From Lindgomyces ingoldianus (Eukaryota; Ascomycota; Dothideomycetes; Pleosporales; Lindgomycetaceae): a stretch of DNA of 64,000 bases. The notes beneath the pieces are model-generated. The model worked only from the letters and a program-made list of their open reading frames with translations. It did no database searches and was not told the DNA's origin. The stretch is from positions 966,044 to 1,030,043 of the forward strand of contig NW_022985169.1 in assembly GCF_010093535.1 (NCBI RefSeq), in the 5' to 3' direction. How positions within the stretch are numbered: position 1 is the first letter of the stretch; every line of letters starts with the position of its first letter. Positions 1-14,523 of the stretch are shown here, in pieces. The position numbers were made by a program, and so were the translations under genes.

Positions 1-1194
1 CCCTCGAGAAGCTGCGCGAGAGGAGCGTACAAACGGGCGAACTGGGGCCGCGGATTCTAGTAGTCGGGCCTGAGAATGCAGGGAAGACGAGCGTGGTCAA
101 GATCCTCACATCCTATGCTGTGAAGGCTGGACGACAGCCCGTGGTCGTTAACCTGGACCCCCGTCAAGGCATGCTGAGTGTACCCGGCTCCGTTACTGCG
201 GCCGCTTTCTCGTCAATTATTGACATTGAGGATAGCTGGGGGAGTAGTCCCATTTCAGGGCCGAGCCCGGTTCCGGTGAAGATGCCGCTGGTATATCATT
301 ACGGCATTGCAAATCCGGACGAGGGCAGCCTCTTCAGGCCTTTGGTGACGAGGATGGCCCTTGCCGTCACGAGCAGGCTAGAGGACGATAAACCCTCGAG
401 GCAGGCTGGTTTTATTATTGACACTTCGGGGGCCATCAGTCACGGGAAGGGCGGTGTTTACGAGAACATAGACCATATAATATCTGAGTTTTCGGGTGCG
501 TGTGATGTCCTTGTCCTGCCCCATTGCCGTCATATACCGCTTCAAGCCGGCAAACACTTGCTGATTTATTCACAGTCAATGTCCTCTTCGTCCTCGGCTC
601 AGAACGTCTCTACAGCGACTTGGCCCGCAAGTACTCGAATCGACCAACCGAAGAAGCCGTCTCTGTCGTGCGCCTCGACAAATCGGGCGGGTGTGTGGAC
701 CGAGATGAGGCCTATATGAAGCAGCTTCGACAGGCCCAGATACGAGCCTACTTCTTCGGACACGGCGAGAACACTCTTGGGCCTCATAGCCACATGGCAG
801 ACTATGATGAGCTAAACATCTTCCGGATCGTCGATGGTACGTAATCACTTCACCTAAAGTTTATATACTTAGCATTATAGCTGCCTCTGATGCGAATTCG
901 TCCTTCCGACCGGGTAACGATGATGATGACGTCTACGGCTCTACGAACAACATCTACACGAAGGCGACTCCCTCACCGATGATTCAGAATTCCCTTTTAG
1001 CTGTCACGACAGCCGCTGCAACCGACTCGCAGGAAGTCATCCGGGATTCGAGTGTTAGGGGCTATATCTATGTTGCAGATGTTGACGATGTGAAAAAGAA
1101 GGTGAGGTTATTGTCTCCTCAACCGGGCCAGACGCCATCGAATGCTATCATACTGGGTTCATTTCCAGAGGATGTTCCCGGTCTAGTGAGCTAA
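1..1194 (+). CDS. CLP1: mRNA cleavage/polyadenylation factor subunit Clp1 (5' end missing)
   Basis: Clp1 is a polynucleotide-kinase-like subunit of cleavage factor IA, which acts in nuclear pre-mRNA 3' processing. The window opens inside the gene, and the frame is open from base 3. The P-loop reads GPENAGKTS, followed by VNLDPRQG and a later DTSGAI stretch, as in the Clp1/Grc3 family. Two introns are supported: 496-575 and 837-880. Across them the reading continues as ..EFS-VNVLFVLGSERLYSDL.. and ..FRIVD-AASDANSS... The C-terminal part contains SPMIQNSLLAVT and ends at the stop at 1192-1194. The N-terminal domain lies outside the window. Identity is confident from the P-loop context and the conserved C-terminus. 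Confidence 0.92.
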
Positions 1195-1386
1195 GGGAAT
1201 AGAGCATGAGCCACCCTGGCCTGGTGGATAGTAGGTTATGAAAAGTTCGCTCAAAGTTTACTTAGTGTGGGAGTAGGTTGCAAGCTAGACAAAGCCATTC
1301 ACATTAGCGGGTATCTAGCTATGTAGATCCATGTTGCGTTCAAATAGAATGCATATCTACCAAATGTTCGACATCGAACCAGACCT

Positions 1387-2616
1387 TCAAGCCTTAGCAA
1401 GATCTACCTTGACTTGATCTAGGAGATCCTTCAATATCTTCTCGGCGCTTCTTATGCCTTGAAGCGCGTTCTCGTCCGGTCCTTTTCCAGGATGCCATGT
1501 TGCATGAGCAAAGTCAATCATCTTGACAGCTGCAAGCTTCGGAAGATCTTTCTCTTCGTCGTCTTCGTCCGTCGGTTCTTTGGCCGCTGCGGCCAGGGTC
1601 TCCTTGGTTTTCGCATATTCTTCCAAATCACCCTCATATACAAGGAGTATACTCGCCGAGTACATCCTGCTCTCTTTGCTCTCGAAGGCTTTCTGAATAT
1701 CTGCGACTTCCTTCGAGAAGTAGGTAAGAACCTCTTCAGCTCTTTCCAAACCGGCTTTTGATCTAGACTGTGGGAGCACGTAGGCAACAAACCCCTCCAT
1801 AACATCCTCTGCGTTGAACTTGCGGCCATACATCTTGTTGTACACCCACGTCCCGCTCTGATCAATCTTGTCTACAAATTCTTTAAGAGTCTCATCGACC
1901 TCAGGCACCGGCTCCCCCTTGTAGGTGCGCATACCGGCAATCCGAAATCCCAGCGACCCACTCGTCGTCTTAGCGGAGACCTCATCCAGCCGAGCCCGCT
2001 TCTCTAGCTTCGCTGCCTCGTCCCATAGCTGAGCCCCAAGCTTCAGATCCAGAACATTGGGCTTCTTAAACCCGTGCGTAATATTCTCTAGCACGATATG
2101 CACCTCAGTCTCTAGTTTCCTGCCATGGAGACGCTCAAGGCCATTAGCAGTCTGGATCATGCCGGACTCTGCGTCTCCTGTGACAACCTTCTGGTCCGCC
2201 CCAAGCGAAAGCGTGCCCATGTAGGTCGGGAGGTGCGGGGCTAAGTCGGGGTGAGATGCGGTGACGGATTCGTAGAAGTCGATTTCGGCTTGCGTGCATG
2301 GCTTCACCACCACGGAGCCGGATGCGTCGGATAGGACGCCGTCACTAGGAAACAACGTCAGCCCAAAGTACTGTATCTTATCACTTAACGTGGAACACGA
2401 CAGGGAGTGGACTAGGGATAGAATTCTGCATCCCTCTAACTCTCTCCCCTTCTTCTAGCAAGAAATTTAACAGAGAGGCTCCGCCCTAATCATGTTCCAC
2501 GTTATGTGGTAATTTGCTGCACAATGTAGTGGAAGCTGAACGGGGTGCACGTACTGGCCGGCAGCGGCGTGGCCGAAGGCCTGGAGGCTGGAGGGGTCGA
2601 AGGCTTTCTTTGCCAT
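1387..2616 (-). CDS. ARG82: Inositol polyphosphate multikinase (Arg82/Ipk2 type)
   Basis: It phosphorylates inositol trisphosphate to IP4/IP5 in the nucleus; in yeast the protein also supports transcriptional control. Two exons, 2555-2616 and 1387-2344, are joined by a 210-nt intron and give about 339 residues. The first exon encodes MAKKAFDPSSLQAFGHAAAG, and the joined codon restores ..GHDGVLSDASG. Family hallmarks are the inositol-binding motif PNVLDLKLG (PxxxDxKxG), the segment SASILLVYEGD, and the metal/ATP motif IDFAHATWHPGKGPDEN. The ATG at 2614-2616 is preferred because it gives the usual fungal N-terminus. The 5' leader holds a short GT/CA microsatellite. The gene is divergent from the Arb1 gene. 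Confidence 0.93.
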
Positions 2617-3298
2617 TGCGTGGTATGAGTAAGTGACTGTGCGTGTGTCTGTGTGTGTGTCTGTGGGTGGGTAGATTCGAGTGAAGGTGGATGGTGGAAC
2701 GGTATTAGTAGTGTAGAATTGAGGGAGCAGTGGGTGTGGCGTGTAGGGCTGAGACATTGCCCCACGCGCTTGGACGACCGTGCTCTGTGAATGAGAGCGA
2801 GTCAAGTTTACTTCCACTGTTAAGCTTCATGACTCGTGGTAAATGCTTAGTAGTAAACGGTGGACCTTCACCTCACCAGGTACAACTGCTCATCTTGTGA
2901 ATCACGTGGGAACGCGTCTTATTGACACTTAAGAGAATTGAATGATCATGCTTCTTGCTTGTGAACTTAATCAATACAGGTCACGCTGGTTGTACCTTTT
3001 TTATGTGTTTGGTCACACCAGAAGCCTCTACAAACAATGCTGACCGCAGACTCCAACTTTTACATCCCCCACGAATGCTTGAACCAACCCCATTTCTGAA
3101 CTTGCACCTTCGTCCAATCTCCCAAGAGCCATCGATTAGATATGTTTTAAGAAGATCCCAGAATCTACTTCATCCGTAATTACCTCACCTTTACCTATTC
3201 TCTCCCTTGACTCTTTCAACTAACCTTGTTTGCTTCTGCGACTCACCCAACCGGCCGTCCACTGACTGATCATATCGGAATAGACCACCAAACTTAAC
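2617..3298. other. Divergent intergenic region ARG82 / Arb1-like gene
   Basis: 682 bases with no supportable gene. It holds a GT-rich microsatellite at about 2637-2670 (repeated tgtg/tctg units), close to the multikinase start on its 5' side. Short open frames here show no protein-family pattern. Confidence 0.6.
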
Positions 3299-5336
3299 AT
3301 GTCCGAACCAACCAGTGCGCCAGGAGCTCTCCCTAGCGAGGACGCCACCTCAGTCCCCATTCAAAGCTGCCCCCAAGTGAACGATAGCAGTACACTAAAC
3401 AAGGTGAACCAAACGGTTAATGGCGAGCATCCCGATGGACCCAAGATTCGCCAACAGGTTCGTTCTCAGATAAGTATCATGGCACAGCCCGACACACTTT
3501 GCTAACGGCCCAATAGGTCGAATTCTATTTCTCCGACGAGAACCTTCCAATGGATCTCCACTTGCTCCATTGCTGCGGCGGCCGCAAAAACATTCCCGTC
3601 TCCTTGAACCGCATCCGCGGCTTCAGGAAGATGCGTAGGTTTAAGGATAAAGCCTTAATCGTAGAAGCTCTCCGCAAGAGTGCTTTCCTAAACGTCAGTC
3701 CTGACGGTAAAGAGGTTTCACGCAAAGTTCCCTTGTCTGGCCCTTGTCTCCTCGACGAAGTCAATAGTGATAGTGAGATTTCTCATGACCCCCGAACCCA
3801 GAAACCAATCCAACATCCAATTCCTCTGCTTCCGCAAAAGAAGAAGGAGTATCCATGCGGCAAGAGCAAGAACATGATGAAGGCGACAGGATTTGAAGAT
3901 ATGTATGCCGAAGCCCCTCTCACACCAGCCGAAGCTGAGGAGGAGATGGCAATGTACGATCCCGACAAGCCCTTCGTTGAACGCATTGAGATTGCCATCC
4001 AGCGCTTCAAGCAGAAACGTCGCATGCATGAGATGTATTCTAAGATTTTCAATAAATGGATGCGCTTTGGTGGTGTTGAAAGCTCTCCGCGAATGTTTGG
4101 CGGGCTCTCCAAGCAGGATATGGCTGAGATGGATGCTGAACAAATCGCCAAAGCGCTAGCAATTCACCACGTTCCTTGGGACCGAGAGGATCCGAAGCAT
4201 TGGATCGTGGACTTTGAGGGGGTGGGAAAGGCGTTCCTGTGAGTTTTCCTAGTTCCACCTAGCCTACTACCGTTTCACTAGCTCCCTATTCTAGTACTAC
4301 AGAGGTGCGGTTGGTTGGGCAGGCCTGCGGTGTTGGGAAGTTTCTAAAATTGGCCCACTCATGCTAACGTTCACCTAGCTCATCCTACTACCCACTGCAC
4401 TATGGTTACGACCCCAACCAGATTAAGACCGCTTGCCAGGTTTTGAGATCTTTCTATAACTACTTACTCTTCCACCAAGTCTGTGACGAGTACAAAGACA
4501 GCCTCCTCTTTGCTCGAGCGGTCTGTGATCAGGCCGATGTAGAGCTCGTGAAATCCAACCTATTTGGTCTCGCCCTCCCTGGCGCATTCAATATTGCCGC
4601 AAGCACAGTCTTCGGAGGTACTCATGCTGGCCAATGCATCGTGGGCCAGCACTGGGCCGAGGAGGCAACCGAAGGCTGGGCCGGTGACAAGAATCTTGGT
4701 ATGAAAGCAGAGGAGGCTAGAGTGACATTCAAGACAGCCGTTGCCATTCTCGGCACCGATGAGCAATACGCCATCATCGAAGCACAAGGAAGCAAAGAAG
4801 GTCTCAACACCATCAAGGTCGAGAAGTTTGAGGATGTAGACCTTGAAGTCGTTGCCATCAAATTCTCACCCAAGGAAGTTCAGGAAATGTACACGATTCA
4901 GAACGAGGCCTGGAAACAGAAACTTCAACTTCAACCCCTCGGCAAGCTCATATGCAGGTCTTGGAACAAGGAGGACTTCGACCAGTGGGATCTCCCCAAG
5001 GAAAAGTATCCAAAAGGCAAGATATTAAAGGAAGATGAAGGCAAGATATATGAGTTCTGGGTCGAAGACGAGGTACTGGTGGAGTGTTTCAAGGGTGCAA
5101 AAATCGAGGCAAAGGTGTTGACGCTCAGCTGCGGTTTGACTATAATCGATTCAGTGAGCGTCATTCATCCTAGCTTCTACAACTGGTTAGCAAATGAACT
5201 GTGGATGGAGAGGCACCCTCGCGAGTTCAAGCTCTCAAAGAAAGGGTTAGTAGGCTTGGACGACGAAGATGTGATAGAGGTCAATGGAGAAACGAAACAG
5301 GGAGAGGAGATTATAAATCAGGGAGACATCATCTGA
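3299..5336 (+). CDS. La motif - Arb1 fusion (Argonaute siRNA chaperone subunit)
   Basis: Predicted 612 residues from exons 3299-3457, 3517-4238 and 4379-5336. Residues about 50-126 form a La-type winged helix: KIRQQVEFYFSDENLP, then GFRKMRRF, IVEALRKS and RKVPL. From about residue 175 the protein matches the Arb1 family: ATGFEDMYAEAPLTPAEAEE, MFGGL, HWIVDFEGVGKAFLSS, LPGAFNIAASTVFGG. Arb1 is a subunit of the ARC complex that holds duplex siRNA on Argonaute during RNA-directed heterochromatin assembly. The La motif in La proteins binds RNA 3' UUU-OH ends. The end of the La motif and the start of Arb1 share one exon without a stop, so the join does not depend on a guessed splice. Intron 1 (59 nt) has a CTAAC branch point. 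Fission yeast Arb1, as I recall it, has no La motif. Confidence 0.88.
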
Positions 5337-5768
5337 TTTTTCGGCGGAAGGGTATGGCGAGATGACATGAGAGGTACTTTATTCGGTATTCAGAGTCCTC
5401 ACCATGGCCCCTGACGATGCGAGAGTCGGCAAACCAGCTGGAGAGGTCGCCGATATTTCTAGGCGATAGCAAAGGCTCGACGTCTTAACACCTCCCAAGG
5501 AGCAATGAGGCGCAATTTGGTTAGATAGAACCTAAACCGTGAGCAAATAGGGAATGGTGAGTTTTAAGCTAATTGCATTTTTACAGGTACCTCCGTGGCA
5601 TGCCATTCCAAGTAGCAATGACGTGAGCGGGGTCTAAAGCGGGGCAACCTAACCATGTAGGTAGCTGGAAATATTTCCGCAGCTCTCAGAAATCTGCACC
5701 TATTTATAATCAAAAATTTCTTCACTTACATTCCATGTTCCTTTCTCTTTTCTTTCTCTCTTCTCCTT
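5337..5768. promoter_or_regulatory. Intergenic region before quinone oxidoreductase
   Basis: 432 bases, AT-richer toward its end. It contains a tatttataatc stretch at about 5700 that could serve as a TATA-like element for the downstream gene. No gene is seen. Confidence 0.35.
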
Positions 5769-7081
5769 ATGTTAACAGTCTCCCGCTTCCTAAGTTCAGC
5801 TACTCGATTCTCTTCTACGCCTTCCATTACGTCAACGAGACTAGCTTTCATACACAGGGCTCTAGCTCTGAGGTATTCAGGAATACGAACAATGGTGTCT
5901 CTTCCAAAAACCATGAAGGCCGTGTGGATTGAAGAAACAGGCGGAACAGACGTTCTACAGTATAAGACTGACATTCCCGTTCCGGAGCCTAAGGAGGGAG
6001 AGGTGCTTGTTAAAAACGAGTTCATTGGGATCAACTATATTGACACGTACTACTCCTCCTAACCCCACTTTTGAGTACCAAGTGTAGTCGTTTAACACCT
6101 TGATACTGAGGCTTGCCATCTAGCTACTTCCGCTCAGGCATCTACCCAGTACCCAAGTTCCCGTACATCCTAGGCCGCGAAGGGAGCGGGACGATTGCTG
6201 CAGTCGGGCCCAACGTCCCCTCGGATCTCACGCCCAACAAACGTGTCGTTTACATGGGCCAACACGCCTACGCTGAGTATACGCCGGTCACGGCCAACTA
6301 TACTATTCCGATTCCCGACGAGATTAGCACCAAGGATGCCGCTGCTGCGATTCTTCAAGCTCTGACTGCAATTACCCTGATTCGGGAAGCGCATCCTGTG
6401 AAAAAAGGGGAATGGGTGCTTGTTACAGCGGCTGCGGGTGGCGTTGGACTGTTGTTATGTCAGTTGCTAAAAGCCGTCGGGGCGCGGACGATTGCAACTG
6501 CGAGTACTCCAGAGAAGCGGGAGTTAGCCAAGCAGAATGGAGCCGAAGTACTACTCGCCTACCATGAAGAAGATAGAGATAAGTTCGTCGAGGAAGTGTT
6601 GCAGGCGACGGGAGGAGAGGGCGTGGCTGCTGTCTTCGATTCAGTGGGCAAGGTTACGTTTGATGCGTGTTTGAAGTGCGTGAAGAGGAAGGGAAGTATG
6701 GTGAGCTTTGGGAACGCGAGTGGAGCTGTAGAACCATTCTCTATTGCGTATGTACCTCCTTAAGAGGGAATCCAGGGCGGCATGGCTTGCTGACTAGGAA
6801 CAACAGCCGACTCTCCCAGAAGAACGCAAAGTTGCTCCGTCCAGCGCTCATCGCTTACATCACCACGAGGGATGAGCTACAAATGTATGCCACCGAGCTA
6901 TGGGACTTTATTGACAAGAAGAAGTTGAACGTGCGGATCCATGAGGTGTATCCCTTGAAGGACGTTGTAAGGGCTACTCAGGTGCGATGCAGTCTGGATC
7001 ATGCTCCGTTGGATGTTCGCTGACAGTGTGCAGGATATCGAAGGCAGGAAGACGACGGGCAAGCTGCTACTCCAGCCGTAG
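5769..7081 (+). CDS. ZTA1: NADPH:quinone oxidoreductase, zeta-crystallin type
   Basis: MDR-superfamily enzyme that reduces quinones with NADPH, without zinc. Four exons (5769-6046, 6124-6747, 6807-6981, 7034-7081) give 374 residues. Visible features are MKAVWIEETGGTDVL, GINYIDTYFRSGIYPVP across intron 1, the nucleotide-binding loop AAAGGVGLLLCQL, FDSVGK, and the C-terminus DIEGRKTTGKLLLQP. No structural zinc-site cysteine cluster is seen, as expected for this class. The first ATG adds about 41 residues rich in R, S and T before a second in-frame ATG at 5892 (MVSLPKTMKAVW). The long form looks like a mitochondrial presequence and the short form would be cytosolic. The exact family member is inferred; the fold class is firm. 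Confidence 0.9.
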
Positions 7082-9657
<2,576 letters not shown>

Positions 9658-10109
9658 GATTTGAGACTTTAGGTGGAATGCTACTGGTTTTGTAGATAGA
9701 CCTATGGTATTTCGCAATTTGCTTTAGTTCCTGTTAGTGAGTGATCTTGTTAGTACTACAAACTGTGTTCTTCATCTTGAATGGATGGCACTTGTTATCT
9801 GCTACTCTGAACACTGTAAGCTTCCGACGGTGAGATGAGAGGGGTTCTTTACGCAAATGCCTCGTCGTTCTCTCCCACGCCACACCCATAAACGCACCAC
9901 ACATTTCACAGACAGGTAACTCTTAGGTCAACGAGAAAAATGGCATTACCCGTCTCCAGCAACGAAGCTAAGCCGAGCCGAGCTCTATGCAAATCACATA
10001 GGAGAAATCATCATCTGCTAGCACTGTATGTACAATCCATTCTTGTGCTTTCCCATCATCTTCAATGCTGGTCTCTCCTTCCTTCTTCCAACGGCTTCGT
10101 TCTCGTCCT
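9658..10109. other. Convergent intergenic region
   Basis: 452 bases between the 3' ends of the xylanase gene and the complex I subunit gene. I see only 3' UTR-like sequence. Confidence 0.5.
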
Positions 10110-10600
10110 TTACTGGTTCTTTTTTGGCTCAGTAGGATCAGCCAGAATACCCTCTGCTTCTAATCTCCTCCGCGCCTCCTCGAGTGCCCAGGTCTGAATG
10201 CTGCATGAAAAGGTCAGCCCACATCCACACTCACACCATGAAACTTCGTCAGTGATCCGCCCCTACGACACGTTCCAAATCTTGTCGGCAATAGAGAGTC
10301 TGTTTAAACATACCTAGTATCAGGCTTGAAAGTATAAGCAATTATGGCGAGCGCAAAGCCTCCATAGACGCCCCAATACGTAAGCGTCTCCCAGCCTTCC
10401 TTCTGGTATTTCTCCCCCGGTTTGACGCCAAACAGCCATCCGGTGGGCGGGTCGTACTTTGACTCGTGACTTCCTGAAGCGGCCTTTTTGGCCTGTGATG
10501 AGGAGAAAGTCCGTGTGCGGATTACAAGCGGGAAGTAGAGGGTTGGGCGGGCGAGGGTGGTGGTGCGCGCCGCTGAGCGTAGGGATGCGAGAGGAGGCAT
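10110..10600 (-). CDS. Complex I accessory subunit, ESSS/NDUFB11 family
   Basis: Small inner-membrane accessory subunit of NADH:ubiquinone oxidoreductase. Exons 10314-10600 and 10110-10200 give 125 residues. The N-terminus (RSAARTTTLARP.., RTRTFSSS) is a mitochondrial presequence. The mature part has YDPPTGWLFGVKPGEKYQKEG, a transmembrane segment (YWGVYGGFALAIIAYTF), and after the intron IQTWALEEARRRLEAEGI, the conserved matrix tail. The intron is 113 nt with a gtatgt donor. The reading across the splice (FKPDTS-IQTWA) fits the family. ATG at 10598-10600. Confidence 0.85.
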
Positions 10601-11127
10601 TGGGCGTCGTGCGTATTCAGAGGTTGCGAGGTGAGCGGAGATATTTTCGCGGGTAGGTTTACTGCGGAGGGTGCAGTTGAAACGGGAGGTGTTGTCAGTG
10701 GTTTCAATGGTTGCGGGAGTGGTTGCGGTGAGGTTGGGATGTCTTGGCGATGTCGGATCCTGAAGCGGGTTAGCGGATCAATTCGGGAATACTCGTAAGG
10801 TAACTTCATGGCTTTTAATCAACCCTGGAATAGATCGCACTGACTCGTTTCTTGTCTTCATGGTGCCTTGTGATTGTGCACGCTAAAGGCCATTGAAAGC
10901 CAGAAAGCGGCAGCCTGCTTTATTACAAGATGGAAGTCCTAGTATGGAATGCGACACTTCAATCAGCGCTAACAATGCGAAAGGCCTTCAAGCCTATTAT
11001 GTGCTGTTCAAAATATACTAAATATGATGCTCAAATTTACTGACTTGAACGATAAATTCGAGTTGTGCACGCTACCCAAGATTCTGTCTAGAAAGATATC
11101 AAGTGATCAAGACGAACTTCAAATAAA
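10601..11127. other. Intergenic region
   Basis: 527 bases between the complex I subunit start and the CHM7 stop. The open frame on the minus strand above 10600 has no family pattern. No gene is seen. Confidence 0.5.
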
Positions 11128-12914
11128 TCATGCTGGTACGGGAACTCGCTCTTCTTTCTCGTCCTCCTTGGCACCATGGGGGTTTGACTGTTCCTTCAAA
11201 AATGACAGACCAGAGAAACTCAGACATGTTTGCTCAACGTCCTCCTCCGTCTTCTCTACGGGTTCCTTCTCCTGCATCTCTCTCTCCGCCTCCTTTAACC
11301 CTTGTTCCTCTGGCTTCTCCTTCTCTACTCTCTTTGAAGCTTCTTTTGCCAACCTCTCTTTTTCCACTTGCTCCAGCTCCGCAATTCTGGCTGCCGTCTT
11401 CGCCGCTTCTTCTTGCTCCCGTTTCTCCTTCTCCGCCTCCTCGAGAGCTGCAAACTCCTCATCGACTTCCGTCTCGTCGATTGGCTTTCCAGGCTCATTG
11501 ATGATGTTCGAGATGTCGTCTGCAGTGGCCATTTCTTCCTGTAGGGCTTCAACAACCCCTGACACGCCCTCTGCACCCCCGACCTTCTGGTTGAGCCCTT
11601 TGAGTGCCACAGCGCTAGACTTCATTGCCTCGACAACCTCAACGTGGTCCGCTGCCTGTTGCAACTGCAAGAAGACACCCTCGAGCTGATGCGCAATGTC
11701 CATACGTTGGGTGAGCACAGATTCCACTGTCTTCTTCGAACGGAGCGAGGCTTTGGCACGGATCATCTGTTTGGACTTCACGGCTTCTCGTGCAGCCACA
11801 TCGTTCTTGGCAACCTCCTCTGATAGAGAGGCAATCTGCGCTCTGATCTTTTTGAGCGTGTCTCGCAAATTCGCGATGGCGATGTCTTCCTGTGAAATCG
11901 GTTCCGGCGCCGCAGCATTGGTCGACTTGAACTTTATCGTCTGACCATCATAGGATATTGCCCGTCTATCTCGACTCAAAAATGTGAGGAGTATGCTTAG
12001 ATCGTTCTGGGTCAGGGAAGCCGTCGGATCTAGCACGTCGGCGAATTGGCGTTGGAACTCTGATCTCGACATGATGAGGTCGACGGAGAACTTGTGCGAG
12101 GATATCTGTTGAAGAATCTTGTCGGCAGCAATCTGTAGCCCTAGATTAGAGAAGCGCGCGTAGATTTACAGAGAGTATGTACTTCGACATTCGTCAAGAC
12201 AACAAAGTTCCCAACGTCCAGTTTATCGCCGAAACCCGGTTGCCCAAGGACTCCCAGCTGCCGTAAACCCCACTGGAACATAACCCATGGAGAAGGTACC
12301 CACGATGAATTGTAGATACTCGTCTGTGCGTGGTTGAAATCCTTTAGCGGAATCATCTCCTTCTTTGTCACAGCATCGTGCTACACCAACTGGTTAGCAA
12401 AGTATCACGAAAGTCCCTAGATATATAGCATACAAACACAGCTTTTAAGCACATTGGTTTTCCAAACTCCCTATGTTGTAACGCTCGTGCCAGCTCTTCG
12501 CCCGTCCTGATGTTCAATAGATCGCGGCCATTTCCCTGCGCCGGAATCGCGCCCGTGCGCGCAGCATTTGCAAGCGCTCTCTTCCACGCATTGATATTTG
12601 CGTGGTATCCGTCCGCATTCGTCTCAAGCTGGGTATGGAAGTCAGAGTACAGGGAGGCGAGCCTGCCGCGACTGTGAACGAGTATTAGCTTATTGGAAGC
12701 AATTGTCTGGTCGTATTTCAGTTAACCTTCTAAAAGCTTCCTCATGGGTCAGTATAAAGTCGAGCAGAGGGTCCATGTTCAGTCCTTCTGGAGTTTTCGC
12801 AGGGACAAATTGATAACGGGTTCTGGGACATGATGGGTAAACACCGGACCGAGCGCCTATGGTCTTTCGGAAGCTCGGACCACCGTCGTCATCGGTTCGT
12901 TTCCTTTTCGACAT
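11128..12914 (-). CDS. CHM7: ESCRT-III-like Snf7 family protein Chm7 (CHMP7)
   Basis: Four exons (12727-12914, 12434-12671, 12183-12380, 11128-12132) give 542 residues. In yeast and mammals Chm7/CHMP7 recruits ESCRT-III to the inner nuclear membrane for nuclear-pore quality control and envelope sealing. The N-terminal half carries the winged-helix region (HDAVTKKEMIPLKDF, SIYNSSWVPSPWVMFQWGL). The C-terminal half is a Snf7 domain with a basic helix (LRDTLKKIRAQIASLSEEV, AKASLRSKKTVESVL) and then an acidic segment (EMATADDISNIINEP). A long Glu/Lys coiled coil follows (about residues 420-510). Introns are 55, 53 and 50 nt. Identity rests on domain order and the exon 3 signature; assigning it to Chm7 rather than another Snf7 protein is an inference. 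Confidence 0.85.
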
Positions 12915-13261
12915 TTTTAACCAAGCACGAAATCTCGCAACATGAGTTGGCGAAACACGGGCAGTTATAAGCTAGGGGAGTTTAAAAGCGAGGCGAGAGT
13001 TTGGAATTGCCCGCTAAAAGACTCGTCGTGAATGGGATGAAACACGTGTTTGGCCAAATAAGGGGATGGGTAGTTGTGTCTAATCAATCACAAGAGTTGC
13101 TTTCACTGTCACAAGTTTAGGGGCTCCAGGACCGTTCTTGTTCGAAATGGGGATGGTTTGGCGTGACATGCACTCCTAGAATACTCCACCATAAATTCGA
13201 ATGTGATGGGGTATTACGTGAAACCAGATCCCAGCGTTGCAATCCAACTACATCGTTCTCA
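12915..13261. other. Intergenic region CHM7 / GPN2
   Basis: 347 bases holding the CHM7 promoter and the GPN2 3' UTR. No gene is seen. Confidence 0.5.
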
Positions 13262-14523
13262 TTATTTCCTCACGATCTTGATCCCGCTATCTTTCTTCTC
13301 CATGAACTTCTTCATCTCCTCTAGATCTTCCATATCCTCGTCATCGTTAGGTCTTGCGCGATTTCCGGCGTCGTTTGGAACCTTGGTTTCCACGGCGCCT
13401 TGGGCATCACCGACTGCAGTATCTGACACAGGTCCAACCTCCTGCTCCCACGCTTTCCTCTCCTCTTCGTCCATTCCTTCTCTCCGGTCTAGCCACCGCT
13501 CCTGCACATCGCGAGCATCCATAGTAATGGCGTCCTGCTGCATCGCAACCTGCCAAACGGTGTCATTGGCCCCTTCAACCCCGCCAAATGCATAACCGCC
13601 AGCGCGATCAATCGCGCGAAGGAGGATCATCATACTCCTTTTATCCTCCACGGCAAGTGTTTCGAACCCAACAAGAGCGTAGTCTTGGACTAGGTCTACT
13701 ATAGCTTCGTTCAGAGCGGAGAACTTGGACGTAGGAGGGTTGTTGTCTACGTCGGAGCCCGTCGTCGCTAAGTCGGCAGGCTGCGGCCCTGGTATACCAG
13801 AGGTCTGTTCTTTATCCAAGAATGGGAGCAAATATGAGAGGTCTTGTACTTCGGTGTAAAAATCCAGGTTGAAGGGCAGGTTAGGGTAGTTTCTCAGATT
13901 GTCGATCTTGGTCAGAACGTTAAGGTGTGGAAGATCCATCTGTAACATGCTCCGTAGGGCAAGCAGTAATGATGATATGTACAGCGAGGGTCGGCTTAGC
14001 ACGATAGAGTCGGTAAGATGCAATACTACTAGCTGGGTTGAGTCAGCAGGTGTCTGCCATAGTGAAGGGCGGGAGAGTACTCTATACCCCAATTTTTGAA
14101 GGCGGAAGAATATGTTACGTAGAGAAGAATGATGTGTGAAGAGCTCAACCTGGCCTGGGCAGTCGAAGAGAATGTAGTCGTCTAGGAAACATTTCAGCGG
14201 ATGTTCTTTACAACTAGACGTATGTGTTGCGGACCTCCGAGAGCCTTCAACCGCTCCTCTAGCCACTCGAAATTGTGTTCTAGTTCTTCAAGCGCATACA
14301 GTACACCACCATTTGGACCTAAATCCTCCTGCTCCATTATCTCGTCAATGGTGACCAAATCTCGTACATCCAGTGCGACGGGATATGACGTGCGGTCGTT
14401 TGCAGGATCGAGGTTCACGACAGAGCATTTGCGACCGATGGCGGACATGAACTGATGCATGCCGTCGCAGTACGTCGACTTGCCCGAGCCTGGGGGCCCT
14501 ATAACAAGCTGTGCAAAAGGCAT
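13262..14523 (-). CDS. GPN2: GPN-loop GTPase 2
   Basis: Member of the GPN GTPases needed for assembly and nuclear import of RNA polymerases II and III. Exons 14235-14523 and 13262-14181 give 402 residues. The P-loop is GPPGSGKST at the extreme N-terminus (MPFAQLVIGPPGSGKS), followed by VVNLDPAND, the GPN motif in LGPNGGVLYALEELE, and after the 53-nt intron DDYILFDCPGQVELFTHH. TKIDNL is the base-specificity motif. The C-terminal third has an acidic, lysine-rich tail (DDEDMEDLEEMKKFME). Length is above the human protein because of this tail and an insertion around residue 245. Divergent from BUB3 with 231 bases between ATGs. Confidence 0.94.
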
